The notes under the pieces were generated by a model. It saw only the letters and a program-made list of their open reading frames with translations. It searched no databases and was not told where the DNA came from. A stretch of DNA of 64,000 nucleotides from Pseudarthrobacter raffinosi (GTDB lineage: Bacteria; Actinomycetota; Actinomycetes; Actinomycetales; Micrococcaceae), in assembly GCF_023913735.1 (NCBI RefSeq), contig NZ_JAMXBH010000003.1, positions 183,072 to 247,071 on the forward strand. The letters are read 5' to 3'. The position numbers and the translations under genes are program-made. Shown one piece after another: positions 8,254-16,241 of this stretch; positions within the stretch are counted from its first letter, which is position 1; each line of letters starts with the position of its first letter.

Positions 8254-8706
8254 ATGTCTGAAACTGAACGAACCACAGACCCGGTCTTCGAGGCTGCCTA
8301 CGAGGCTGCACAAAAGAGCCTCCGAGAGGGCGGCATCCCGATCGGTGCTGCCTTGGCCAGAGGCGGGGTGGTCATTGCCAGCGGCCACAACAAGCGTGTC
8401 CAGCATGGCGATCCAATCGCCCACGGCGAGATGTCTGCTCTGCGGGCTGCCGGACGCCAGAAGAGCTACCGGGACACAACCCTCTACACCACCCTGGCGC
8501 CGTGTGCCATGTGTGCCGGGACTATCATCCAATTCAAGATTCCGCGCGTGGTGGTGGGCGAGGCCGAGACGTTCCCCGGCGAATTCGAACTTCTCCGCTC
8601 ACGCGGCGTCGAAGTGGTGGTGTTGAATGATGCCCGATGCGTCGAGATGATGCGCACCTTCCAGGACGAACACCCTGAACTATGGGCGGAGGACATCGCC
8701 GAGTAA
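8254..8706 (+). CDS. Cytosine deaminase, yeast FCY1-like
   Basis: This 150-residue enzyme belongs to the CMP/dCMP deaminase superfamily. His57 and Glu59 (IAHGEMSALRAAG) and the cysteine pair Cys84/Cys87 (APCAMC) are the zinc ligands and proton-shuttle Glu. Beyond the motifs it tracks the fungal cytosine deaminase along its length: GGIPIGAAL, DTTLYTTLAPC and a C-terminal WAEDIAE, close to the yeast ending WFEDIGE. The expected reaction is cytosine to uracil plus ammonia in the cytoplasm (pyrimidine salvage). It differs from the large metallo-hydrolase CodA typical of enterobacteria. There is no ribosome-binding site; TAGACT at 8242-8247 ends six bases before the ATG, so the message may be leaderless. 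A related guanine- or tRNA-type deaminase is less likely. Confidence 0.85.
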   Translation: MSETERTTDPVFEAAYEAAQKSLREGGIPIGAALARGGVVIASGHNKRVQHGDPIAHGEMSALRAAGRQKSYRDTTLYTTLAPCAMCAGTIIQFKIPRVVVGEAETFPGEFELLRSRGVEVVVLNDARCVEMMRTFQDEHPELWAEDIAE

Positions 8707-8916
8707 GGACCTCGCTGCACATCGCCAAGTTACGCCATAACAGCCATCAGCACGCGTGGCAGGACCGACATGTCAGCCTGCGTCGCACGCGCGCTTGTCC
8801 GTGGGCCTGATATTTGAGAAGTCTAAGGCGGGTGTCAGTCCGCGCACTGCTGCTTTCATCCCCAGGGGCTCCCTGACACCGGAGGTGGCGACGGTGATCA
8901 GGCGTTTGATGAACAC

Positions 8917-9021
8917 GCTCTATGCAAGCGACCTCGCGGCCGCGTGGTGCTGGTGGGCGTCCCGACGCCGGACATGTTCCTTGAGCTGCCCCTGCTGGAC
9001 GTTTTCGGGCGGGCCAGTAGA
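8917..9021 (+). pseudogene. Remnant of a zinc-dependent alcohol dehydrogenase (NDMA/mycothiol type)
   Basis: From 8941 the plus strand reads RVVLVGVPTPDMFLELPLL and then DVFGR. That is the second Rossmann-fold edge of the class III-like alcohol dehydrogenases of actinobacteria (mycothiol-dependent formaldehyde dehydrogenase relatives). The preceding family segment YARDLAG appears as YASDLAA in the next frame (8920-8940), so a frameshift separates the two pieces. After 9015 the frame goes on to a stop at 9111 without further similarity. No catalytic domain is present. The remainder of the 608-base gap 8707-9314 holds no gene I can support. Confidence 0.5.
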
Positions 9022-9314
9022 AGGCGCTCCGCCCTCGAAGAGGAAATGTGCAAGGTCCGCGCGGATATGCGCAGGAATGTACATAAGGGCGAAAAGCGCA
9101 GAAACGCCTGATATCTCGCCCTGCGCCGGAGGTCCCTGGCGGGCCTTTCCGTAGGGAACGGGCCAAGGTTGTCGCGGCCGCCGAGTCAAGTGACGGGGAC
9201 GACGCGTCCGGTCCGAGGTCGGTAGCTGGCAGTACCCTTCGCAGCCTGGTCGCAACCTTTGAAGTTCTAGCATGGGGGCCAGGACGAAGACGTCTGTTTT
9301 CCAGAGGAGTGACC

Positions 9315-10838
9315 ATGACTGTTTATGTACAGCCCGGCCAATCAGGATCCAAGGTCCAGTTCAAGGACCGCTATGAGAACTGGATCGGCGGAGAATGGGT
9401 GGCTCCAACGACCGGCCGATACATCGAGAACGTTTCCCCGGTGAACGGAAAGCAATTCACCGAGGTGGCCCGCGGCGCCGCCGCGGACGTTGAGCTCGCA
9501 CTCGATGCCGCGCACAAGGCCGCACCGGCGTGGGGCAAGGCTTCGGCCACCGAGCGCGCCGCCGTGCTGAACAAGATCGCCGACCGGATCGACGCGAACC
9601 TTGAGATGCTCGCCGTCGCCGAATCGTGGGACAACGGCAAGCCGATCCGCGAAACGTTGAATGCGGACATTCCGCTCGCGGCGGACCACTTCCGCTACTT
9701 TGCCTCCGCCATCCGCGCCCAGGAAGGACGGCTGTCCCAGCTCGACGACGACACCACGGCCTACCACTTCCACGAACCCCTCGGCGTCGTGGGTCAGATT
9801 ATCCCGTGGAATTTCCCCATCCTGATGGCCGTCTGGAAGATGGCTCCTGCCCTGGCGGCCGGCAACGCGGTGGTGCTCAAGCCCGCTTCCAACACCCCGG
9901 CCTCCATCCTGGTCCTGGCGGAACTCATTGCGGACCTGCTGCCTGCGGGCCTGCTGAATATCGTCAACGGCTTCGGGGCGGAAGTGGGTAAGCCGCTGGC
10001 CTCCAGCCCCCGTATCCGCAAGATCGCGTTCACCGGCGAGACCTCCACCGGGCGCCTCATCAGCCAGTACGCCAGCGCAAACCTGATCCCGGTCACGCTG
10101 GAGCTCGGCGGCAAGAGCCCGAACATCTTCTTCAACGACGTCGCGGACACCAACGATGCCTTCTACGACAAGGCACTGGAGGGCTTCACCCTGTACGCCT
10201 TCAACCAGGGCGAAGTCTGCAGCAGCCCGTCCCGTGCCCTCGTCCAGGACGGTATCTACGATTCCTTCATGGCTGATGCCGTGGCCAGGACAGAACAGAT
10301 CATCCAGGGCAACCCGCTGGACACCAACACCCAGATCGGCGCCCAGGCCTCCGTGGGCCAGATGGAGAAGATCCTCTCCTACATCGACATCGGACTCGAA
10401 GAGGGCGCCAAAATCCTGGCCGGCGGTGCGCGGACGGAGCTTGACGGGGACATGGCTGGCGGTTTCTATGTCCAGCCGACCATTTTTGAAGGTCAGAACT
10501 GGATGCGGATCTTCCAGGAGGAGATCTTCGGCCCGGTAGTCTCCGTGGCACGCTTCGGCGACTACAAGGACGCAGTCAGCATCGCCAACGACACTCTGTA
10601 CGGCCTTGGCGCCGGCGTCTGGTCGCGCAACGGCAACGTGGCCTACCGTGCCGGCCGCGAGATCCAGGCCGGCCGGGTGTGGGTGAACAACTACCACGCC
10701 TACCCTGCCGGGGCAGCGTTCGGCGGCTACAAGTCCTCAGGCATCGGCCGTGAAAACCACTCCATGATGCTGGACCACTACCAGCAGACTAAGAACCTCC
10801 TGGTCAGCCACTCAGAGAACAAGCTCGGCTTCTTCTAG
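9315..10838 (+). CDS. NAD-dependent aldehyde dehydrogenase (AldB/ExaC/AcoD type)
   Basis: A 507-residue aldehyde dehydrogenase with all catalytic elements: IIPWNFPI with the conserved Asn, KPASNTPAS for NAD binding, general base Glu263 in [10 protein letters not shown], and nucleophile Cys302 in [15 protein letters not shown]. The sequence around the Cys is typical of the acetaldehyde dehydrogenase group (E. coli AldB, Cupriavidus AcoD, Pseudomonas ExaC). It oxidises aldehydes such as acetaldehyde to carboxylic acids in the cytoplasm. ATG 9315 is chosen because GAGGAG lies five bases upstream; the in-frame GTG at 9309 overlaps that site. The gene stands alone, with a strong hairpin downstream at 10919-10944. 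A role in oxidising the aldehydes made by the 14-kb dehydrogenase module is possible but not shown. Confidence 0.92.
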   Translation: MTVYVQPGQSGSKVQFKDRYENWIGGEWVAPTTGRYIENVSPVNGKQFTEVARGAAADVELALDAAHKAAPAWGKASATERAAVLNKIADRIDANLEMLAVAESWDNGKPIRETLNADIPLAADHFRYFASAIRAQEGRLSQLDDDTTAYHFHEPLGVVGQIIPWNFPILMAVWKMAPALAAGNAVVLKPASNTPASILVLAELIADLLPAGLLNIVNGFGAEVGKPLASSPRIRKIAFTGETSTGRLISQYASANLIPVTLELGGKSPNIFFNDVADTNDAFYDKALEGFTLYAFNQGEVCSSPSRALVQDGIYDSFMADAVARTEQIIQGNPLDTNTQIGAQASVGQMEKILSYIDIGLEEGAKILAGGARTELDGDMAGGFYVQPTIFEGQNWMRIFQEEIFGPVVSVARFGDYKDAVSIANDTLYGLGAGVWSRNGNVAYRAGREIQAGRVWVNNYHAYPAGAAFGGYKSSGIGRENHSMMLDHYQQTKNLLVSHSENKLGFF

Positions 10839-10918
10839 AAGCACCACCCTTGTCAGGCACGCCCGCACCTGACCGCCCGCTGCACCATAACTACCGGTAG
10901 CAGCACAAAAGGCCCGGG

Positions 10919-10944
10919 ACGACGGCGGGACCTCCCGCCGTCGT
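10919..10944 (+). terminator. Strong hairpin after aldehyde dehydrogenase gene
   Basis: ACGACGGCGG at 10919-10928 pairs perfectly with CCGCCGTCGT at 10935-10944 around the six-base loop GACCTC, whose outer G and C can also pair. It lies 80 bases past the aldehyde dehydrogenase stop and 54 bases before the adenylate kinase. There is no U-run, as is common for actinobacterial terminators. Confidence 0.6.
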
Positions 10945-10998
10945 ACCCTGCTTGAGGGCACCACCGACAAAAAAGCGGCACTACGAAGGGACATCTGA

Positions 10999-11595
10999 AT
11001 GACCAGAATGCTGATTATTGGCCCGCCCGGTTCGGGCAAGGGAACGCAGGCGGAACAGATCTCCGAACGCCTCGGCGTTGTGGCGATCTCCACCGGCGAC
11101 ATCTTCCGCGCCAACGTCAAGGGCGAGACACCGCTGGGCGTGGAGGCGAAAAAGTACATGGACAACGGGGATTTCGTTCCTGACAGCGTCACCAACGAAA
11201 TGGTCAGGTCGCGCCTCAGCGAGGATGACGTGGACGCCGGCTTCCTCCTGGACGGCTACCCCCGGACCACGGCACAGGTGGACTATCTTGACTCAATCCT
11301 GGCCAACGGTGACCAGAAGCTCGACGTTGTCCTGCAGCTGACCGCTGACGACGAGGAGCTGGTCACGCGCCTGCTGGGCCGTGCCAAGGAAACCGGCCGG
11401 AGCGACGACACGGAAGCCGTCATCCGGCACCGGCTGGACCTGTACCACGAGCAGACCGAGGCCGTGGTGGCCAAGTATGCCGGCCGCGGCATCCTGACGA
11501 AGGTGGACGGCATCGGCGGGGTCGGCGAGGTCACGGACAGGGTGATGAGCACGCTCGGAGATCTTCTTAGGGTCTCCGCCGTAATCGGACGGTAG
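10999..11595 (+). CDS. adk: Adenylate kinase, short-lid form, outside the ribosomal cluster
   Basis: A 198-residue nucleoside monophosphate kinase: P-loop GPPGSGKGT at residues 8-16, the AMP-site segment AISTGDIFRANV, the LDGYPRTTAQ motif with the substrate-contacting Arg, and a short lid RAKETGRSDDTEAVIRHRL without zinc cysteines. This is the form usual in actinobacteria. It catalyses ATP + AMP to 2 ADP. AAGGGA seven bases before ATG 10999 supports the start. The housekeeping adk normally sits beside secY and the ribosomal proteins. None is present here, so this is probably a second copy. UMP/CMP kinase activity cannot be excluded. Confidence 0.85.
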   Translation: MTRMLIIGPPGSGKGTQAEQISERLGVVAISTGDIFRANVKGETPLGVEAKKYMDNGDFVPDSVTNEMVRSRLSEDDVDAGFLLDGYPRTTAQVDYLDSILANGDQKLDVVLQLTADDEELVTRLLGRAKETGRSDDTEAVIRHRLDLYHEQTEAVVAKYAGRGILTKVDGIGGVGEVTDRVMSTLGDLLRVSAVIGR

Positions 11596-11631
11596 TACTC
11601 AACCGCCCGCACCGCTGATGAGTAGCGGTGA

Positions 11632-11673
11632 TCGAGCCTGTCGGAAACCACCACCGGAATCCGACAGGCTCGA
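11632..11673. terminator. Bidirectional terminator hairpin between convergent adk and lacI-type genes
   Basis: TCGAGCCTGTCGGA at 11632-11645 pairs perfectly, over 14 bases, with TCCGACAGGCTCGA at 11660-11673 across a 14-base loop. It lies between the stop of adk (11595) and the stop of the regulator (11756), where transcription from both sides must end. Confidence 0.7.
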
Positions 11674-11755
11674 CCTGGCTGTACGGGCGAACGCACGGCT
11701 CGTCGCCGTCATCGCTCGCTGGCGGACGGCGGCACTGGCCAATTCCTGGGTGCGG

Positions 11756-12835
11756 CTAGGCGGGGGCCAGAGCCCGCACCGAGTTTCGTTCCACGGTGGG
11801 ACAGTGGATTTTTGTGGGGTCAGCGGCCGGTGCTTCTTCAAGGCCCAGCAGCATCCGCACTCCGGCTGCGCCCAGTTCGTAGTGGGGGAGAGCCACGGTG
11901 GAAAGTGGGGGCCGGACGTGGGCGGCGATGACTTCCTGGTTATCGAATCCCACCACTGCTATGTCCTCGGGGATGGAGAGCCCGTGCTCGCGTAGCCCGT
12001 CGTATAGCCCCATTGCCATTCGGTCGTTGTAGCAGTACACGGCAGTGGCTTCGCGCTTGAGGAGTTCCTCGGTCGCTCCGTACCCGCCTTCCTGGTCTGG
12101 GTAGGCTTCCAAAACCAGGCCCGCGTCGAACGGGATGCCTTCCGCTTCCAGCGCTTCCCTGTAGCCCTGGAGTCGTCCGTCCTTAGCTGGGGCCGGGATG
12201 GTGGCGTTGATGAAGGCGATCCGGCGGTGACCGTGTTTCAGCAGGATCTCCGTGGCTGAACGGCCGCCCTGTATTTCATCCGGGACCACGGCCCGGGAGC
12301 CTGGTTCTGTGGAAAAGCAGTTGACGAGGACGAAGTCCGACTCTTTAAGGGAGGCCGGGATGTCCGTGGGCCGGTGGAACCAGGTGGAGTAGAGGATTCC
12401 GCGCACCTTGTATTCGAGCATCATGGCAATCGCGTCCGTCTCCAGCTCGCGGTTGCCTTCGGTGTTGGCGATGAGAAGTGCGTAGCCGTGCTTCCAGGCT
12501 TCATCCTGGGCGCCGTGGATGATCTGGCCGGCAAAAGGGGTGGTGGCAATGGCATCGGCTACGAGCCCGATGAACCGCGAACTCCCGCTGACCAGGGTTT
12601 GCGCCATGGCATTCGGCCGATAGCCCAGGTCCCGGATGGCGTCCCGCACGCGCTGGCGGGTTTCGTCGGATATCCGGGCAGTCTTTTTCTTGTTCACTAC
12701 CAGGGAGACGGTGGCAGTCGAAACGCCCGCGGCCTCGGCTACCTGCCGGAGCGTGACGGGTTGAGGGCGCCCGGGACGTTCGAGGGGTGCAGCCGCACCC
12801 AGCGGTGTGACCGAACTATTCTCCTGCGAATTCAT
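11756..12835 (-). CDS. LacI-family transcriptional regulator
   Basis: The 359-residue protein has an N-terminal LacI helix-turn-helix (VTLRQVAEAAGVSTATVSLV, about residues 27-46), the hinge NAMAQTLVSG and a sugar-binding-protein-like effector domain ending ERNSVRALAPA. The family represses carbohydrate genes and is released by a sugar. ATG 12835 has a good Shine-Dalgarno (AAGGAGG) four bases upstream. An in-frame ATG at 12877 overlaps the stop of a degraded sugar ABC permease (ATGA), so this regulator was probably once the distal gene of a sugar transporter operon. Nothing on this strand upstream remains for it to control except that remnant, so its present target is unknown. Confidence 0.88.
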   Translation of the reverse strand: MNSQENSSVTPLGAAAPLERPGRPQPVTLRQVAEAAGVSTATVSLVVNKKKTARISDETRQRVRDAIRDLGYRPNAMAQTLVSGSSRFIGLVADAIATTPFAGQIIHGAQDEAWKHGYALLIANTEGNRELETDAIAMMLEYKVRGILYSTWFHRPTDIPASLKESDFVLVNCFSTEPGSRAVVPDEIQGGRSATEILLKHGHRRIAFINATIPAPAKDGRLQGYREALEAEGIPFDAGLVLEAYPDQEGGYGATEELLKREATAVYCYNDRMAMGLYDGLREHGLSIPEDIAVVGFDNQEVIAAHVRPPLSTVALPHYELGAAGVRMLLGLEEAPAADPTKIHCPTVERNSVRALAPA

Positions 12836-12873
12836 GAGCCCTCCTTGAGGAGTATATCCGGCTGTTCCTGCTG

Positions 12874-13002
12874 TCATCCCTTGCTCCCCCCGCTCTCCAG
12901 GCCTTGGATCATGGCTTTGTTCAGCACGAGGAAGACCAGCAGCAGGGGCGTGATGGTGATGCAGACAGCGGCAAACGTGGCCGTCCAGTTTTGGGTGTAC
13001 CC
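12874..13002 (-). pseudogene. Remnant of a sugar ABC transporter permease (MalG-like C-terminus)
   Basis: The last 42 codons read YTQNWTATFAAVCITITPLL, then FLVLNKAMIQGLESGGSKG and TGA at 12874. The end of MalG-type carbohydrate permeases has this pattern: Trp, a final membrane helix, and a Gly-rich KG ending. Homology stops near 13002, exactly where an inverted repeat begins (GTCCAG at 12983-12988 with CTGGAC at 13005-13010, plus inner TTGGGT/ACCCAA). Upstream nothing resembles the rest of a permease. The stop overlaps an alternative start of the LacI gene. I read this as the scar of a deletion that removed a sugar transporter operon. Confidence 0.6.
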
Positions 13003-13325
13003 AACTGGACAGTGGTCGAAGAGCCATCCCCAAGCCGAGGGTGGAAGACAAGAGAAATCGGACTCTCACGTCAACAAGACCCGCCCCGATGTCCCAGTAG
13101 CCTGCCTCGTCGGCGACGATCGGGTCTCAACCTGCGTAACTTCGGCCTAACTCTGTTCAGAGGTAGGGCTTGCCCCAAGTTCCATCTGCTGCGCCTATTG
13201 CTCCATGTGGGAGCAGCTGCGCACGGGAACGGGCTTGGAGGCTTCGTCTTTGCGAACAGTTGGGCGTGTGCGCTCAGGTGCACGTGGCTCCTGATTTAGC
13301 ATGCAGCTGATTAGCACTGGATCTT
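13003..13325. other. Gene-free stretch between the permease remnant and tetR
   Basis: About 320 bases with no frame I can support on either strand. The only structure seen is a small inverted repeat, TGCTCC-4-GGAGCA, near 13200-13216. It separates the 3' end of the TetR gene from the broken permease and probably contains the deletion junction. Confidence 0.4.
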
Positions 13326-13979
13326 TCAAAACCGGAAAAGCGGCTCGATCTGAACGCGAAGGCGCTCGCGGAGTTTTTCCCAGAGATCCTCTGGGCGGAA
13401 TCCGCGCGCCGGGGTGCGCAGAACTTCGTGGATGTAGGTTCCGTTGCAATTCTGCGCAACGACCAGGGAGTCGACGTCGGCGCTCAGGTACCCTGCGTCC
13501 CTCGCGTTGTCGAGGATGGCGGCGATCAGAACGATAACCCGGTCGCCCTGAGAAATGCTTTGGGCCCCAAGCTGGCTTCCGGCCTTGAAGCCGTGGTGCA
13601 GGTAGCTCGTGACGTTCTCCGGGTCGGTTGCGTAGAACCGGGCGCGTGCACGGAAGATGGCGTAGAGCCGCTCCACATAGTCCCGCGCGGTGGAAGTATT
13701 GGCGGCAAGTTCCTTGTCCGCGTCCTCGATGGCCTGGAGCGTCATATCCATGCGCTCGCCGATAACCAGCAGCAGCAGCTCGTGCTTGTTACTGACGTAG
13801 CGGAAGAGGGTGGCCTCTCCGACCCCGGCAAGCTCGGCCACTTCCTTGGTGGTGGTGTGCTCGTAGCCCCGCTCGTTGAAGAGCTGTTCTGCTGCGGCGC
13901 GGATGTTCTGGTAGCGCTCGATCCGGGCCTTCTCACGCAGCCCGACGGGAGCACCAGAGGCGGTGGCCTCCGAAGTCAT
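13326..13979 (-). CDS. TetR-family transcriptional regulator of the monooxygenase module
   Basis: A 217-residue TetR protein. Residues about 22-63 (ERYQNIRAAAEQLFNERGYE, then TTTKEVAELAGVGEATLFRY) form the three-helix DNA-binding domain; the rest is the helical ligand-binding and dimer domain. ATG 13979 is preferred over ATG 13988, because AAAGGA lies eight bases before the former and abuts the latter. The gene follows the zinc alcohol dehydrogenase on the same strand with a 91-base gap. Two nearly identical 32-bp palindromes, at 15239 and 19535, lie at the promoters of the module, and TetR dimers bind sites of this kind. I infer that this protein represses the module and that a pathway intermediate releases it. 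Confidence 0.85.
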   Translation of the reverse strand: MTSEATASGAPVGLREKARIERYQNIRAAAEQLFNERGYEHTTTKEVAELAGVGEATLFRYVSNKHELLLLVIGERMDMTLQAIEDADKELAANTSTARDYVERLYAIFRARARFYATDPENVTSYLHHGFKAGSQLGAQSISQGDRVIVLIAAILDNARDAGYLSADVDSLVVAQNCNGTYIHEVLRTPARGFRPEDLWEKLRERLRVQIEPLFRF

Positions 13980-14070
13980 CGTCTTCATCCTTTATTAACG
14001 CCCCTATCAGCGGTTAGGTACCGGACGGCCGTTCGCAGCCGCCGGGTTGCAGTTCTGGTGCCGATAACAC

Positions 14071-15192
14071 TCAATTGAACATCACGATCTGGCGGATGGC
14101 GTTTCCATCGGCGAGTTCATCCATCGCCTCATTGATCTTGTCCAGGGTGATCACCGACGAGGCCAGCTTTTCGACGGGCAGCCTTCCTTCGCGCCACATC
14201 TGCGCGTAGACCGGAATATCCCGGGCGGGCACTGCGGAGCCCAGGTAGGAACCGACGATGGTGCGGGCCTCGGCCGTAATCCCCAGCGGTTCAATGGATG
14301 ACAGCGCTCCCGGAGCCGGCAGTCCGACCGTCACCGTGGTGCCGCCGGGCGCCGTGGCTTGTACCGCTGTTTCGAAGGCCCGGGGGTGGCCGGCCGCCTC
14401 GATGACGAGGTGGGCCCGGATGCCCAGTTCCGCGGCCTCGGCAGGCGAGTACGTTTCTGTTGCCCCCAGTTCCCGCGCTGTGATCAGTTTCTCCGGGTTC
14501 GCGTCGATGCCGATGATCCGGGCGGGTTCAGCCCACGCTGAGGAGACTGCGACGGCGGTCAGCAGCGCTGCCATGCCGACGCCTCCAAGGCCGACGATCA
14601 TGATGTTCTGCCCCTCCTGGGGGTTTCCCGCGTTGATGACGGCCCCGCCGCCGGTCAGCACGGCGCACCCAAGAAGTGCAGCGACCGCCGGCGGCACGTC
14701 GCTTCCGACCGGAACCACCGAGCGACGGTTGAGCACGGCATGGGTTGCAAAGCCGGAGACTCCGACGTGGTGACGGACCGGCTGGCCGGCGCGCGTGAGC
14801 CGGATGGATCCGCCGGGCAGTGTTCCGGCCCCGTTGGATTCTGTTCCGACGCTGCAAGGCAGCTTGCCCCCGGTGCAACAGTTGGGGCACTCCTCGCAGC
14901 GCGGCAGGAAAACCGTGACCACGCGCTGGCCCGGTTCGAGGTCATCGACACCCGCGCCGACACTGACGACCGTACCGGCGGCCTCGTGGCCGAGCAGCAT
15001 GGGCAGGGGACGGGGGCGGTCGCCGTTGACGACGGAGAGGTCCGAGTGGCAGATGCCCGCAGCCTCCATCCGGATCAGGACTTCCTCGGGCCCTGGCCCG
15101 GCAAGGTCAAGCTCCGCAACGGAAAGCGGGCGGGACTGGGCGTACGGACGGGGGGAGCCGATGGTCTCAAGGACCGCGCCGGTAATCTTCAT
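14071..15192 (-). CDS. Zinc-dependent alcohol dehydrogenase
   Basis: A 373-residue medium-chain dehydrogenase. Catalytic zinc ligands are in GICHSDLS (Cys) and LLGHEAAG (His-Glu). Structural zinc cysteines are in RCEECPNCCTGGKLPC. The Rossmann motif is GLGGVG, and GIDANPEK carries the acidic residue that selects NAD. The closest relatives act on aryl, medium-chain or cyclic alcohols. ATG 15192 has GGAAGGG upstream; the longer frame to 15225 has no such site. It diverges from the hydrolase/monooxygenase unit across a palindrome-bearing promoter. In a Baeyer-Villiger pathway its natural step would be oxidation of a cyclic alcohol or of the omega-hydroxy acid freed from a lactone. Confidence 0.9.
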   Translation of the reverse strand: MKITGAVLETIGSPRPYAQSRPLSVAELDLAGPGPEEVLIRMEAAGICHSDLSVVNGDRPRPLPMLLGHEAAGTVVSVGAGVDDLEPGQRVVTVFLPRCEECPNCCTGGKLPCSVGTESNGAGTLPGGSIRLTRAGQPVRHHVGVSGFATHAVLNRRSVVPVGSDVPPAVAALLGCAVLTGGGAVINAGNPQEGQNIMIVGLGGVGMAALLTAVAVSSAWAEPARIIGIDANPEKLITARELGATETYSPAEAAELGIRAHLVIEAAGHPRAFETAVQATAPGGTTVTVGLPAPGALSSIEPLGITAEARTIVGSYLGSAVPARDIPVYAQMWREGRLPVEKLASSVITLDKINEAMDELADGNAIRQIVMFN

Positions 15193-15238
15193 TGTTTCCC
15201 TTCCAGGGATTGTGCTTCGTATCACTCTTATGCTTTTA

Positions 15239-15270
15239 TGAGAGTGTAATCCGCACGGAGTGCACTTTCA
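15239..15270. promoter_or_regulatory. 32-bp palindromic operator, copy 1 (alcohol dehydrogenase/hydrolase promoter)
   Basis: Layout: TGAGAG (15239-15244), TGTAATCC, GCAC, GGAGTGCA, CTTTCA (ending 15270). Block for block it matches the site at 19535-19566, with the inner GGAGTGCA identical. It is an imperfect dyad centred on 15254/15255. It lies 47 bases before the alcohol dehydrogenase start and 86 before the hydrolase start. The likely binder is the TetR protein at 13326-13979 (inference). Confidence 0.65.
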
Positions 15271-15355
15271 ATATCGCGCGATGCGCGTTTCCTGCACCCG
15301 GTCGGATCCCCTCATCGCTATCAGCACCGGCCAGTCAAATTCGAAGGGATTGGAA

Positions 15356-16198
15356 TTGAAGATTCATCCAGATGCAAACGAGGGTGCCGTCCACGTCGGG
15401 GGCCTCTCGGTTCCTTTCCACGACACGCTTGCGCCGGAGGACTCGCGGGACACTGTGGTCCTGGTCCACGGAACGGGTGGAAGCGCCAAGACTCATTTCC
15501 GTACCCTCTTTCCCATGCTCGCCGCCAGGTACCGTGTCCTGGCCCTTGACCTGCAGAGCCCCGACGGGGAACTGACCCTCGGTGGATTGTCGGCGCAGGT
15601 CGCCGCTGTCATTGACCAGCGCGCTCCTGCACAGCCGGTACATGTCGTCGGCTACTCCCTGGGAGCCCTGGTCGCGGCCGACCTCGCCGCTTCCCGCCCC
15701 GAGAGCGTGTCAAGCCTGACCCTGGTGGCCGGCTGGGTCAGGGCCGACACCCAGCAGCGGCTTCGCAACCGGATCTGGAAGCAGCTTTTCGAGTCGGACC
15801 AGGATCTCCTGCGCGAATTCGTCACCTGGACAGCCTATGGACACCCGTTCCTGGCCGGCCGGGGCGAGGCCGATATCCGGGCCCTGGTTGATGCCCGGAC
15901 CTTCCCGGACGGGATCGCCGGACAGATGCGGCTCAACGCCGTCGCCGATCTGAGTGGCAGGCTTGCAGCGATTACCGCTCCGTCCCTGGTCATCGCCGGC
16001 GCCCACGACCAGATGGTGCCGGCCCGGCAGACCCAGCTCCTCTTCGGAGGCCTTCCCAATGCCCGCTACGCGGTCATCGACAGTGGTCACGCCGTCCCGC
16101 AGGAGCGACCGGCCCAGCTGTTCCAGCTCATCAACGAATTCGTGACGGACCCCGCCGCTGCTCCTGCGGGCGGGATCCGGGAAGCACTCTTTGTCTAG
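15356..16198 (+). CDS. Alpha/beta hydrolase, probable lactone or ester hydrolase
   Basis: The 280-residue alpha/beta-hydrolase fold protein shows the oxyanion segment VLVHGTGGSA (about 36-45), nucleophile Ser101 in GYSLGA, an acid in AGAHDQMVP and the catalytic His in DSGHAVP. The start is TTG 15356, with AAGGGA six bases before it; longer in-frame starts run into the operator. The next gene, a Baeyer-Villiger-type monooxygenase, starts 44 bases downstream. In known pathways (for example cyclohexanone to caprolactone to 6-hydroxyhexanoate) such a hydrolase opens the lactone. That role is inferred from context; the sequence alone shows only a serine hydrolase. Confidence 0.85.
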   Translation: MKIHPDANEGAVHVGGLSVPFHDTLAPEDSRDTVVLVHGTGGSAKTHFRTLFPMLAARYRVLALDLQSPDGELTLGGLSAQVAAVIDQRAPAQPVHVVGYSLGALVAADLAASRPESVSSLTLVAGWVRADTQQRLRNRIWKQLFESDQDLLREFVTWTAYGHPFLAGRGEADIRALVDARTFPDGIAGQMRLNAVADLSGRLAAITAPSLVIAGAHDQMVPARQTQLLFGGLPNARYAVIDSGHAVPQERPAQLFQLINEFVTDPAAAPAGGIREALFV

Positions 16199-16241
16199 CC
16201 CGTCGGGACCAGCACACAACAACACACACATTGGAGGAACA

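Noticed and set aside
8747..9316. Arg/Pro-rich minus-strand frame in the gap before the aldehyde dehydrogenase
   Set aside because: No domain, shadow-like composition; the only family-like signal there is the plus-strand alcohol dehydrogenase scar.
9342..10697. Antisense frame of 451 codons over the aldehyde dehydrogenase
   Set aside because: Shadow caused by GC bias; the plus-strand protein has full catalytic motifs.
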